Origin: Physella acuta
Taxonomy: Eukaryota > Mollusca > Gastropoda > Physidae
DNA: 64,000 nucleotides
Direction: 5' to 3'
Assembly: GCF_028476545.1 (NCBI RefSeq)
Contig: NW_026732025.1
Location: forward strand, 350,001-414,000
Made by a program: the position numbers and the translations under genes. The number at the start of each line of letters is the position of its first letter. Position 1 is the stretch's first letter. Under the pieces are notes generated by a model, which was given only the letters and a program-made list of their open reading frames with translations, did not search any database and was not told where the DNA came from. Positions 1 to 13,800 of the stretch are shown one piece after another.

Positions 1-124
1 TATTAGACCTATATAACTGACAATTTAAAATAACGAGCTTAATATTTAATTGATTAGTTAGTTAATTTTTTTTCGATCTGATTTAGTACGGTTAGTTTTA
101 TTAGGACATTTTTGTTTTTAAAGG
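1..124. other. AT-rich left edge, nothing recognised
   Basis: AT-rich unique sequence before the first array. No reading frame or motif was recognised. Confidence 0.6.
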
Positions 125-2845
125 AAGATGTGTTAGCTACAGATACAAATGCAGGATTAGCCACAAACAAAGATGGGAGATGGTAGACACGAACAAAGAT
201 GGGAGATGGTAGCCACATTAAATATTAGTCACATATAAAGATGGAGATGGTAGCCACATTAAATATTAGTCACATATAAAGATGGAGATGGTAGACACGA
301 ACATAGATGGGAGATGGTAGCCACATTAAATATTAGTCACATATAAAGATGGAGATGGTAGACACGAACAAAGATGGGAGATGGTAGCCACATTAAATAT
401 TAGTCACATATAAAGATGGAGATGGTAGACACGAACATAGATGGGAGATGGTAGACACGAACAAGATGGAGATGGTAGCCACATTAAATATTAGTCACAT
501 ATAAAGATGGAGATGGTAGACACGAACATAGATGGGAGATGGTAGCCACATTAAATATTAGTCACATATAAAGATGGAGATGGTAGACACGAACATAGAT
601 GGGAGATGGTAGCCACATTAAATATTAGTCACATATAAAGATGGAGATGGTAGACACGAACATAGATGGGAGATGGTAGCCACATTAAATATTAGTCACA
701 TATAAAGATGGAGATGGTAGACACGAACATAGATGGGAGATGGTAGCCACATTAAATATTAGTCACATATAAAGATGGAGATGGTAGACACGAACATAGA
801 TGGGAGATGGTAGCCACATTAAATATTAGTCACATATAAAGATGGAGATGGTAGCCACGAACATAGATGGGAGATGGTAGCCACATTAAATATTAGTCAC
901 ATATAAAGATGGAGATGGTAGACACGAACATAGATGGGAGATGGTAGCCACATTAAATATTAGTCACATATAAAGATGGAGATGGTAGACACGAACATAG
1001 ATGGGAGATGGTAGCCACATTAAATATTAGTCACATATAAAGATGGAGATGGTAGACACGAACATAGATGGGAGATGGTAGCCACATTAAATATTAGTCA
1101 CATATAAAGATGGAGATGGTAGACACGAACATAGATGGGAGATGGTAGCCACATTAAATATTAGTCACATATAAAGATGGAGATGGTAGACACGAACATA
1201 GATGGGAGATGGTAGCCACATTAAATATTAGTCACATATAAAGATGGAGATGGTAGACACGAACATAGATGGGAGATGGTAGCCACATTAAATATTAGTC
1301 ACATATAAAGATGGAGATGGTAGACACGAACATAGATGGGAGATGGTAGCCACATTAAATATTAGTCACATATAAAGATGGAGATGGTAGACACGAACAT
1401 AGATGGGAGATGGTAGCCACATTAAATATTAGTCACATATAAAGATGGAGATGGTAGACACGAACATAGATGGGAGATGGTAGCCACATTAAATATTAGT
1501 CACATATAAAGATGGAGATGGTAGACACGAACAAAGATGGAGATGGTAGCCACATTAAATATTAGTCACATATAAAGATGGAGATGGTAGACACGAACAT
1601 AGATGGGAGATGGTAGCCACATTAAATATTAGTCACATATAAAGATGGAGATGGTAGACACGAACATAGATGGGAGATGGTAGCCACATTAAATATTAGT
1701 CACATATAAAGATGGAGATGGTAGCCACGAACATAGATGGAGATGGTAGCCACATTAAATATTAGTCACATATAAAGATGGAGATGGTAGACACGAACAT
1801 AGATGGGAGATGGTAGCCACATTAAATATTAGTCACATATAAAGATGGAGATGGTAGACACGAACAAAGATGGAGATGGTAGCCACATTAAATATTAGTC
1901 ACATATAAAGATGGAGATGGTAGACACGAACATAGATGGGAGATGGTAGCCACATTAAATATTAGTCACATATAAAGATGGAGATGGTAGACACGAACAT
2001 AGATGGGAGATGGTAGCCACATTAAATATTAGTCACATATAAAGATGGAGATGGTAGCCACGAACATAGATGGAGATGGTAGCCACATTAAATATTAGTC
2101 ACATATAAAGATGGAGATGGTAGACACGAACATAGATGGGAGATGGTAGCCACATTAAATATTAGTCACATATAAAGATGGAGATGGTAGACACGAACAT
2201 AGATGGAGATGGTAGCCACATTAAATATTAGTCACATATAAAGATGGAGATGGTAGACACGAACAAAGATGGAGATGGTAGCCACATTAAATATTAGTCA
2301 CATATAAAGATGGAGATGGTAGACACGAATAAAGATGGGAGATGGTAGACACGAACAAAGATGGAGATGGTAGCCACATTAAATATTAGTCACATATAAA
2401 GATGGAGATGGTAGACACGAACAAAGATGGGAGATGGTAGACACGAACAAGATGGAGATGGTAGCCACATTAAATATTAGTCACATATAAAGATGGAGAT
2501 GGTAGACACGAACAAAGATGGGAGATGGTAGACACGAACAAGATGGAGATGGTAGCCACATTAAATATTAGTCACATATTAAGATGGAGATGGTAGCCAC
2601 GAAAATAAATGGAGATGGTAGACACGAACAAGATGGAGATGGTAGACACGAACAAAGATGGGAGATGGTAGCCACATTAAATATTAGTCACATATAAAGA
2701 TGGAGATGGTAGCCACGAACAATGATAGAAATGGTAGCCACGAACAATGATAGAGATGGTAGACACGAACAAAGATGGGAGATGGTAGCCACAGATGGAG
2801 CTGCAGGAGGTAGCCACGAACAAGATAGAGATGTTAGCCCCAGAT
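125..2845. repeat. 67-bp higher-order tandem array (about 37 units)
   Basis: Seen directly: the motif TAAATATTAG recurs every 67 bases (for example at 1021 and 1088). The 67-bp unit is composite. A 41-bp half begins GATGGTAGCCACATT and a 26-bp half begins GATGGTAGACACGAACA. The 26-bp half also occurs alone or doubled near the edges (176-230, 2330-2360, 2410-2460, 2620-2660), so it is probably the ancestral monomer. Units between about 480 and 2320 are nearly identical. The right edge (2700-2845) decays into diverged monomers, as satellites often do. There is no coding potential on the plus strand. Confidence 0.95.
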
Positions 2846-3349
2846 AAAGATAAAAGAACCAGCCCCACCACTCAGGTAGGTGAATGTTTCGACCTAACGC
2901 CTCCATCAGCGATCCTGTACTTCCTCTGCGATAACTCCCCGACCCCATGCACCGTTGAGTCGCGTGCCGGCCAGGTCACTCACCTACACCCCCATTAAAT
3001 AGCGAGAAATCATTTTATTTGAAAGATCACCCAGGTGGGCTGGCCGGCCCGGGGTGGGGGGAGTGACCGCGTCTTAAGAAAGTTGACCAGTGTCAATCGA
3101 TGGACTAATCTACAACAAACCAGCGGGGTGTCTGGAGTTTTATTTTCTTTTTGTAGATGTCAGGAGCGACGATTTGGATGGGACAAAAGCGAAGGTCTAA
3201 GATGAAAGGAAGTGGGGGCGAGATGTAGAGAATGTCAGTGGTGATTAAAAACATGAATCACTAAATGAGTAGTGAAATAAAGAGAGGTTATTGTTCTTTT
3301 ATTATGGTCTTTTCTGTTTGTTTTCTTTTGGCTAGTAGTTCCTTTTAGC
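2846..3349. other. Unique sequence, no gene recognised
   Basis: Moderately GC-rich around 2880-3070, then AT-rich. The short open frames here overlap the decaying array edge and have no recognisable domain. Confidence 0.5.
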
Positions 3350-3445
3350 CAGGGGTCTCCAAACTTTTCGGCCCGAGGGCCGCATTAACTATCAAATATA
3401 AGTTTGGGGGCCAGAGTTTCTTCCAGGCATCTCATTGGGGTGATA
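3350..3445 (+). mobile_element. hAT-like transposon end fragment
   Basis: The sequence opens with CAGGGGTCTCCAAACTTTTC followed by GGCCCGAGGGCCGCATT. This style of terminal repeat is common in animal hAT elements. No matching opposite end or 8-bp target duplication was found nearby, so only one end seems to be left. The segment near 3416 (TTTCTTCCAGGCATCTC) resembles the end of a different MITE at 36185. Confidence 0.5.
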
Positions 3446-4173
3446 TTTTTCCGCAGTCACCTACAACAACCGACCCACACAACATCAACATCCCACCCAC
3501 ATACCACCCACACAACATCCACATCCCAAACAACATCCTACCACACCATCTTTTATGACTATCCTCTTGTCTAGATATTTATTTAAATATGAAAGAAACC
3601 AATCCACAATTTTTTTTATCAGGGCGTGAAACCAACCAATCCCCAAATTTTATCCGGTTGATGTCCGACCGGTCTTGCGTGCCACCTAGAGCAGCCTACA
3701 ACAGCGCTGTATACTGTCAAAGCATTACTGATCTCGCAGACCCACAAACTCTTTCAACCAACTCTAAGCTAGCGTGATCTCATTGGCGTTTGAAAGATAT
3801 GCATTCTAGTATTACTAAAGGCAGAACAACACAAATTTAGAAAAAAAAAAGAATTCACGTTTGGTTGTACAAAAATATTACATCGTGTTTGAAGTGGTCG
3901 CTGTTTAACGGTTAAATGGTTCTTGGGTAAGGCGTGGTTGTTGGTGGGGAGGGGGGATTATATAAAAATGTACAACAAGTAAAGTTTGAATGTTTTTGTT
4001 TCATGCCGTGTTGGTTTTGTTATACGCGAACATGTAAGTTTAAGGAAAATTAATTCTTTAGAAAAATTAAGAAAAGCTGGGTGGTACAGTGAACGACGCG
4101 AACAAGATTTGAGGGAACTAAAAAAAGGGGAAACGGGATACGAATAAATTTTAAAATAAAACGCGTTTAGTTC
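3446..4173. other. Unique AT-rich sequence with a short CA-rich patch
   Basis: 3458-3545 holds loose repeats of CACCCACACAACATC. The remainder is AT-rich and no gene was recognised. Confidence 0.5.
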
Positions 4174-4385
4174 GTGCTTTAAAAAAATCTGGCAAGTTTT
4201 ATTTTAGAACCGCCAAGTCTAGTTCACCATATTTCTGTGGCTAGTGTTACCTGTCCTTGTTTAAATTCGTATTAACTTTGTGCTTTTAAAAATCTGGCAA
4301 GTTTTATTTTAGAACCGCCTAGTCTAGTTCACCATATTTGTGTGGCTAGTGTTACCTGTCCTTGTTTAAATTCTTATTACCTTTT
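4174..4385. repeat. 106-bp tandem duplication, two copies
   Basis: GTGCTTTAAAAA at 4174 and GTGCTTTTAAAA at 4280 start two near-identical copies. Both contain AATCTGGCAAGTTTTATTTT and end near TCCTTGTTTAAATTC. The few differences suggest a fairly recent duplication. Confidence 0.9.
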
Positions 4386-6145
4386 GTCGTGTTATTTTTT
4401 CCTATGATTATTTTTTCTACGAATTTCGTTGACTATTCCTTTGACACCCCCCCCCCCATCACCACTCCCACCCCTCCCCCACCACAACAACAATTAAACA
4501 ACAAGATAATGTTTTCAAACTAATCAAGTAAGTATACAGTGAGATATTGGTGTAATTTTTTTAATGAAGCAGTCAATTTCTTTAATTATCCGAGTTTAAT
4601 TAACTGTAACTTGAATTGTCTACTAGTTTGAATTGTACTAGCGTCCAATATTGAAACTAGCGTGTAAGTGCGAACGATTAGTTGTTGAGGGATCAAAGAA
4701 ATCTCACGTAACGAGGTTTGTTCCCCTGGGTGTGGGGGTCAGTGCGTGCAACCTGTTTACCTGGGGGTGGGGATTTCAGATCGTGCGATCAGGTGGGGGT
4801 CTGATGTTTAATAAATATTCATGGACTTCCACTCACGTTGTAATGTCCGCGCGTGGACGCTTGATCAATGCTACATTTTACATGGCGTAACAGAAAGTCC
4901 CCCCCCCCCCTATCGTCCCGATGGAGAATCCCCCGCCACCCCCTGTTGAGAGCAGGCATCAACACATGGACATACCACCCTTGTTCTGGGGGGCACCAGG
5001 CCCAGGGAGGGGGCCGCCCCACGGTCTCAGGTTCCGACCTGGACCACCACATCAAAGGGCGTGGCCCGCCAATCATAACACCGCCACACGCCCTGACCAA
5101 CGCTGACCGCCACGCCACCCTCCCCCCAGCTGTGAAAAGTCAGGTTAATTTATTCACCAGGATATACTTAATAACCCGATAATTAATTATTTTCTAACCA
5201 TCTCCTCTACTGATGCGTAATGTTTAATGTTTCATATACACGATTCTCATTTTCAACACCGCATCACGTGGCTTCTCATTTACAGTCAGCGATATCTAGT
5301 TAGCTCTGCGCCAGCTGGTTTGAAGATCTCAGTCCCCACCCTAAGTCCCCACCCTGTGTCCCGGGCATCAGTTTCACCGTTCCATACCACGTGATTACCG
5401 ATGACCCCAAACATCCACGTGTGTTTCACACGTCAGCCAAACGCCACGTGTCCGGCTGTTTGAAATTGGAGGCGTCCAAAATTTTTTTTAACATATTGAT
5501 CTGGATGTGCTGTATTGAATGTTTTATCTGTCAATTATTACGCGTGGTAGTTTTGAATACGACATGGGGAGGGAGAATGGTTGAGTGGTTGTACCAAGCT
5601 GTACCCTGATGGTACAGCGGGACAACAGACCACTACCGGCTGGCACATCTACCACCGGAAATACGCCCACTCATTAGGATATTTTTCTATGAATTTTATT
5701 TACAAAAAGAATTTTAAAAAATAATAAACAGAATTAATCAAATGCTGTCGCAGATGTTGATCCAGTAGATTAAGAAGGAGTGGAATGGGGAGGGGAGGGA
5801 GGGTGAAACATCCTTTTGTCTTCTTATTTTTTAGACTTGATAACACGTGTTAATTTAATACTTTGTTTGGTTAAATAAAAATTAGAAATTAATTTACTAC
5901 GAAATAAATGACTTGTCATTAAAATGAACGTTAATTCAGCTGTATGACTTCAGCTGCTGGTAATATGATACAGTTGAGCAGATGTTGCATGTATTAGATG
6001 CGCGGTGACTTGTTTCGTTTTAATGGTCAGTTTTGAGCCTTAGAATTTTTTTTTTACTAATGAAGTTATATTTCATTAGTGAACTTATATTTCATGTAAC
6101 GGTTTTAGTAACAATTGGGAGTGTCTTGTGCTTGATGACTTCGAT
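4386..6145. other. Unique sequence with C-tracts, no gene recognised
   Basis: Contains poly-C tracts near 4447 and 4899 and a GC-richer patch at 4890-5130. Short open frames on both strands over that patch mirror each other and show no domain, signal peptide or repeat logic. No promoter or splice structure could be supported. Confidence 0.5.
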
Positions 6146-6400
6146 GTGGTGATGTTACACCTTCAGCATGACACCATTTACACCATGGTGTTACATTTAC
6201 AGCATGACACATTATACATTGTGGTAATACACCTTTATTAAGACACCATTAACATCGTGATGTTACACCCTGATTATGATACAATATACATTGTGTTAAC
6301 ATTTTCATCATGACACCATTAATTCGTAATGTCACAATTTCAACATGACACCATATATTATTATATCACACCCACACCATTACACTATTTGCATCGCCGA
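6146..6400. repeat. Degenerate minisatellite, about 36-40 bp unit
   Basis: Diverged repeats carry the shared words GTTACA, AGCATGACACCATT and ACATTGTG, spaced roughly 36-40 bp apart in about six copies. Divergence is high, so the array is old. Confidence 0.7.
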
Positions 6401-7819
6401 ACTTTGTGACCTAATGACGTCACAGCTATAGATAGCACTGCGTTGGAAAAATCTGGCAAAAAAATGACGTCAAATGACACACCAGAATATGACAAATCTA
6501 GCGATGCACCTGATAAGAACTCAAGTTCTTTCAGTCGACGCTCAAGATTTTAAGTACAAGAACCTATGTGGGCGGTGCCTTTGTTCAAAGGCTGAACTAG
6601 CAGAAGAAAGGAGTTACCTACCCTACGTTATGCGCATGACCGGATCTGACGCGAAGATCAACTTGATTTCATTGGTCCCGATCCCCTTATGTGTATCAAC
6701 TAACTCGTATGACGCGTTTATTTTTAGAACTAGTAACGGGCGTCTGCATAGTCCATAGAGGGTGTAAAGTAATGAAAATATGTGTTGATTGATACATTAG
6801 AAAGTTAATCTTACTGATTAGTGTTTAGTGGTAATCTAAACTAAAATTGTGTCAAAGGTTTTCTACAATATTAAGCTGATTCACTTTCTCATAAGAATAT
6901 CTTTCATAATTTAAAAGCAAGAAACAATATTAAGAAAATCTTTGTTACTTTTTTTGTTGGAGGAGTTGGGGTGGGAGTGGGAGTGGGGGAGGGGGAGGGG
7001 AGTTTTGTGGCTTGAGACTGACCATCGTATTTTGTCTGCTTTATCGTGTGTTTTTTTTTAAAACTTTCTTTGGGTCATGTCAAGTCTAATTAATTAAACC
7101 ACCAATTTCAACGTGTAATTTTAAATGTTTGAATCGACTCAATGGCACGACTACTAGCTGCGATTTGAAATCCCCCTCCCTTCGCTCTCCCAGTAGACGG
7201 GCCAAGACTTCAGCACCTGGTCTGGCACCGTGTCCAGCGTCTACCTGATGCCAATACTTTCATCGAGCTAATCAGCCGTGTTAATTTGTCCAGAGAGATA
7301 CATCCGGCCCGTGTACGGCTGACACCCCACCGTCCTGTATCTCTGGATCTGGTTTGTGTTGAAGACCTTCTGAGGCACCCCACGCCATCAGATTAGTTCC
7401 TCGTGGACGTCATGGGCGTCTTTAATCTGTTGGCGTGTAGACGTCATGGGCGTCTTCGGGTATCTGTTGCGCGACTAGCACTGTCAGAAACCAGAAATCT
7501 CTCTTTGTATAGGCTTTTGCAGACTTTTGTAGGCGTGTGTAGGCTTGCACACCACACGATTAAAAAGTTAGAAGTTTCGTGTACTTGTACGCATTTATCG
7601 TGCATTTAATTGATGTAAAAACTTCTTTACGTAAAATAAATCAAACAATACAGTTTTCGTGAAGTCGTAGTCCATTTTTTTATGATTAGGCTGTTAATAG
7701 ATGGTCCGAAATTATACTTTGCATTAAAATATAGGTATTGAATTGTTTGATAATAACGTTGATACGTTTCTGATATTGGAAACGCAAATCTTCATTCCCG
7801 TGGTTAGTATGATATTGAC
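6401..7819. other. Unique sequence, no gene recognised
   Basis: A G-rich patch lies at 6960-7000 and a mixed-composition block at 7160-7480. That block holds a short duplicated phrase (GACGTCATGGGCGTCTT near 7406 and 7440). No reading frame shows a recognisable family. Confidence 0.5.
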
Positions 7820-10800
7820 GGTTACCGTTAACTTTATCGTCAGGTTAAGTAGATGGTTACCACCAGGTTAGGGAGATGGTTACCATCAGGTTAGGGAGAT
7901 GGTTACCATCAGGTTAGGGAGATGGTTACCATCAGGTTAGGGAGATGGTTACCATCAGGTTAGGGAGATGGTTACCATCAGGTTAGGGAGATGGTTACCA
8001 TCAGGTTAGGGAGATGGTTACCATCAGGTTAGGGAGATGGTTACCATCAGGTTAGGGAGATGGTTACCATCAGGTTAGGGAGATGGTTACCATCAGGTTA
8101 GGGAGATGGTTACCATCAGGTTAGGGAGATGGTTACCATCAGGTTAGGTAGATGGTTACCATCAGGTTAGGGAGATGGTTACCATCAGGTTAGGGAGATG
8201 GTTACCATCAGGTTAGGGAGATGGTTACCATCAGGTTAGGTAGATGGTTACCATCAGGTTAGGGAGATGGTTACCATCAGGTCACTGAGATGGTTACCAT
8301 CAGGTTAGGGAGATGGTTACCATCAGGTTAGGGAGATGGTTACCATCAGGTTAGGGAGATGGTTACCATCAGGTTAGGGAGATGGTTACCATCAGGTTAG
8401 GTAGATGGTTACCATCAGGTTAGGTAGATGGTTACCATCAGGTTAGGGAGATGGTTACCATCAGGTTAGGGAGATGGTTACCATCAGGTTAGGGAGATGG
8501 TTACCATCAGGTTAGGGAGATGGTTACCATCAGGTTAGGGAGATGGTTACCATCAGGTTAGGTAGATGGTTACCATCAGGTTAGGTAGATGGTTACCATC
8601 AGGTTAGGGAGATGGTTACCATCAGGTTAGGGAGATGGTTACCATCAGATTAGGGAGATGGTTACCATCCAGTTAGGGAGATGGTTACCATCAGGTTAGG
8701 GAGATGGTTACCATCAGATTAGGGAGATGGTTACCATCAGGTTAGGGAGATGGTTACCATCAGGTTAGGGAGATGGTTACCATCAGAATAGGGAGATGGT
8801 TACCTTCAGGTTAGGGAGATGGTTACCATCAGGTTAGGGAGATGGTTACCATCAGGTTAGGGAGATGGTTACCATCCAGTTAGGGAGATGGTTACCATCA
8901 GGTTAGGGAGATGGTTACCATCAGGTTAGGGAGATGGTTACCATCAGGTCACTGAGATGGTTACCATCAGGTTAGGGAGATGGCTACCATCAGGTTAGGG
9001 AGATGGTTACCATCAGGTTAGGTAGATGGTTACCATCAGGTTAGGGAGATGGTTACCATCAGGTTAGGTAGATGGTTACCATCAGGTTAGGGAGATGGTT
9101 ACCATCAGGTTAGGGAGATGGTTACCATCAGGTTAGGGAGATGGTTACCATCAGGTTAGGTAGATGGTTACCATCAGGTTAGGGAGATGGTTACCATCCA
9201 GTTAGGGAGATGGTTACCATCAGGTTAGGGAGATGGTTACCATCAGGTTAGGGAGATGGTTACCATCAGGTTAGGGAGATGGTTACCATCAGGTTAGGGA
9301 GATGGTTACCATCAGGTTAGGGAGATGGTTACCATCAGGTTAGGGAGATGGTTACCATCAGGTTAAGTAGATGGTTACCATCAGGTTAGGGAGATGGTTA
9401 CCATCAGGTTAGGGAGATGGTTACCATCAGGTTAGGTAGATGGTTACCATCAGGTTAGGGAGATGGTTACCATCAGGTTAGGGAGATGGTTACCATCAGG
9501 TTAGGGAGATGGTTACCATCAGGTTAGGTAGATGGTTACCATCAGGTTAGGTAGATGGTTACCATCAGGTTAGGGAGATGGTTACCATCAGGTTAGGGAG
9601 ATGGTTACCATCAGATTAGGGAGATGGTTACCATCCAGTTAGGGAGATGGTTACCATCAGGTTAGGGAGATGGTTACCATCAGATTAGGGAGATGGTTAC
9701 CATCAGGTTAGGGAGATGGTTACCATCAGGTTAGGGAGATGGTTACCATCAGATTAGGGAGATGGTTACCATCAGGTTAGGGAGATGGTTACCATCAGGT
9801 TAGGGAGATGGTTACCATCAGGTTAGGGAGATGGTTACCATCAGGTTAGGGAGATGGTTACCATCAGGTTAGGGAGATGGTTACCATCAGGTTAGGGAGA
9901 TGGTTACCATCAGGTTAGGGAGATGGTTACCATCAGGTTAGGGAGATGGTTACCATCAGGTTAGGGAGATGGTTACCATCAGATTAGGGAGATGGTTACC
10001 ATCAGGTTAGGGAGATGGTTACCATCAGGTTAGGGAGATGGTTACCATCAGGTTAGGGAGATGGTTACCATCAGATTAGGGAGATGGTTACCATCAGGTT
10101 AGGGAGATGGTTACCATCAGGTTAGGGAGATGGTTACCATCAGGTTAGGGAGATGGTTACCATCAGGTTAGGGAGATGGTTACCATCAGGTTAGGGAGAT
10201 GGTAACCATCAGATTAGGGAGATGGTTACCATCAGGTTAGGGAGATGGTTACCATCAGGTTAGGGAGATGGTTACCATCAGGTTAGGGAGATGGTTACCA
10301 TCAGATTAGGGAGATGGTTACCATCAGGTTAGGGAGATGGTTACCATCAGGTTAGGGAGATGGTTACCATCAGGTTAGGGAGATGGTTACCATCAGGTTA
10401 GGGAGATGGTTACCATCAGGTTAAGTAGATGGTTACCATCAGGTTAGGGAGATGGTTACCATCAGGTTAGGGAGATGGTTACCATCAGGTTAGGTAGATA
10501 GTTACCATCAGGTTAGGGAGATGGTTACCATCAGGTTAGGGAGATGGTTACCATCAGGTTAGGGAGATGGTTACCATCAGGTTAGGTAGATGGTTACCAT
10601 CAGGTTAGGTAGATGGTTACCATCAGGTTAGGGAGATGGTTACCATCAGGTTAGGGAGATGGTTACCATCAGATTAGGGAGATGGTTACCATCCAGTTAG
10701 GGAGATGGTTACCATCAGGTTAGGGAGATGGTTACCATCAGATTAGGGAGATGGTTACCATCAGGTTAGGGAGATGGTTACCATCAGGTTAGGGAGATGG

Positions 10801-13800
10801 TTACCATCAGATTAGGGAGATGGTTACCATCAGGTTAGGGAGATGGTTACCATCAGGTTAGGGAGATGGTTACCATCAGGTTAGGGAGATGGTTACCATC
10901 AGGTTAGGGAGATGGTTACCATCAGGTTAGGGAGATGGTTACCATCAGGTTAGGGAGATGGTTACCATCAGGTTAGGGAGATGGTTACCATCAGGTTAGG
11001 GAGATGGTTACCATCAGGTTAAGTAGATGGTTACCATCAGGTTAGGGAGATGGTTACCATCAGGTTAGGGAGATGGTTACCATCAGGTTAGGGAGATGGT
11101 TACCATCAGGTTAGGGAGATGGTTACCATCAGGTTAGGGAGATGGTTACCATCAGGTTAGGGAGATGGTTACCATCAGGTTAGGGAGATGGTTACCATCC
11201 AGTTAGGGAGATGGTTACCATCAGGTTAGGGAGATGGTTACCATCCAGTTAGGGAGATGGTTACCATCAGGTTAGGGAGATGGTTACCATCAGGTTAGGG
11301 AGATGGTTACCATCAGGTTAGGGAGATGGTTACCATCAGGTTAGGGAGATGGTTACCATCAGGTTAGGGAGATGGTTACCATCAGATTAGGGAGATGGTT
11401 ACCATCAGGTTAGGGAGATGGTTACCATCAGGTTAGGGAGACAGTACCATCAGGTTAGGGAGATGGTTACCATGTTACCATCAGGTTAGGGAGATGGTTA
11501 CCATCAGGTTAGGGAGATGGTTACCATCAGGTTAGGGAGATGGTTACCATCAGGTTAGGGAGATGGTTACCATCAGGTTAGGGAGATGGTTACCATCAGG
11601 TTAGGGAGATGGTTACCATCAGGTTAGGGAGATGGTTACCATCAGGTTAGGGAGATGGTTACCATCAGGTTAGGGAGATGGTTACCATCAGGTTAGGGAG
11701 ATGGTTACCATCAGGTTAGGGAGATGGTTACCGTCAGGTTAGGGAGATGGTTACCATCCAGTTAGGGAGATGGTTACCATCAGGTTAGGGAGATGGTTAC
11801 CATCCAGTTAGGGAGATGGTTACCATCAGGTTAGGGAGATGGTTACCATCAGGTTAGGGAGATGGTTACCATCAGGTTAGGGAGATGGTTACCATCCAGT
11901 TAGGGAGATGGTTACCATCAGGTTAGGGAGATGGTTACCATCAGGTTAGGGAGATGGTTACCATCAGGTTAGGGAGATGGTTACCATCAGGTTAGGGAGA
12001 TGGTTACCATCAGGTTAGGGAGATGGTTACCATCAGGTTAGGGAGATGGTTACCATCAGGTTAGGGAGATGGTTACCATCAGGTTAGGGAGATGGTTACC
12101 ATCAGGTCACTGAAATGGTTACCATCAGGTTAGGGAGATGGTTACCATCAGGTTAGGGAGATGGTTACCATCAGGTTAGGGAGATGGTTACCATCAGGTT
12201 AGGGAGATGGTTACCATCAGGTTAGGGAGATGGTTACCATCCAGTTAGGGAGATGGTTACCATCAGGTTAGGGAGATGGTTACCATCCAGTTAGGGAGAT
12301 GGTTACCATCAGGTTAGGGAGATGGTTACCATCAGGTTAGGGAGATGGTTACCATCAGGTTAGGGAGATGGTTACCATCAGGTTAGGGAGATGGTTACCA
12401 TCAGGTTAGGGAGATGGTTACCATCAGATTAGGGAGATGGTTACCATCAGGTTAGGGAGATGGTTACCATCAGGTTAGGGAGACAGTACCATCAGGTTAG
12501 GGAGATGGTTACCATGTTACCATCAGGTTAGGGAGATGGTTACCATCAGGTTAGGGAGATGGTTACCATCAGGTTAGGGAGATGGTTACCATCAGGTTAG
12601 GGAGATGGTTACCATCAGGTTAGGGAGATGGTTACCATCAGGTTAGGGAGATGGTTACCATCAGGTTAGGGAGATGGTTACCATCAGGTTAGGGAGATGG
12701 TTACCATCAGGTTAGGGAGATGGTTACCATCAGGTTAGGGAGATGGTTACCATCAGGTTAGGGAGATGGTTACCATCAGTTTAGGGAGATGGTTACCGTC
12801 AGGTTAGGGAGATGGTTACCATCCAGTTAGGGAGATGGTTACCATCAGGTTAGGGAGATGGTTACCATCCAGTTAGGGAGATGGTTACCATCAGGTTAGG
12901 GAGATGGTTACCATCAGGTTAGGGAGATGGTTACCATCCAGTTAGGGAGATGGTTACCATCAGGTTAGGGAGATGGTTACCATCCAGTTAGGGAGATGGT
13001 TACCATCAGGTTAGGGAGATGGTTACCATCAGGTTAGGGAGATGGTTACCATCAGGTTAGGGAGATGGTTACCATCAGGTTAGGGAGATGGTTACCATCA
13101 GGTTAGGGAGATGGTTACCATCAGGTTAGGGAGATGGTTACCATCAGGTCACTGAGATGGTTACCATCAGGTTAGGGAGATGGTTACCATCAGGTTAGGG
13201 AGATGGTTACCATCAGGTTAGGGAGATGGTTACCATCAGGTTAGGGAGATGGTTACCATCAGGTTAGGGAGATGGTTACCATCAGGTTAGGGAGATGGTT
13301 ACCATCAGGTCACTGAGATGGTTACCATCAGGTTAGGGAGATGGTTACCATCAGGTCACTGAGATGGTTACCATCAGGTTAGGGAGATGGTTACCATCAG
13401 GTTAGGTAGATGGTTACCATCAGGTTAGGGAGATGGTTACCATCAGGTTAGGGAGATGGTTACCATCAGGTTAGGGAGATGGTTACCATCAGGTTAGGGA
13501 GATGGTTACCATCAGGTTAGGGAGATGGTTACCATCAAGTTAGGGAGATGGTTACCATCAGGTTAAGTAGATGGTTACCATTAGGTTAGGGAGATGGTTA
13601 CCATCAGGTTAGGGAGATGGTTACCATCAGGTTAGGGAGATGGTTACCATCAGGTTAGGGAGATGGTTACCATCAGGTTAGGGAGATGGTTACCGTCAGG
13701 TTAGGGAGATGGTTACCATCCAGTTAGGGAGATGGTTACCATCAGGTTAGGGAGATGGTTACCATCCAGTTAGGGAGATGGTTACCATCAGGTTAGGGAG

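Noticed and set aside
125-2845. CRISPR-like alternation of constant and variable parts
   Set aside because: Both parts repeat and there are no unique spacers; it is a higher-order satellite.
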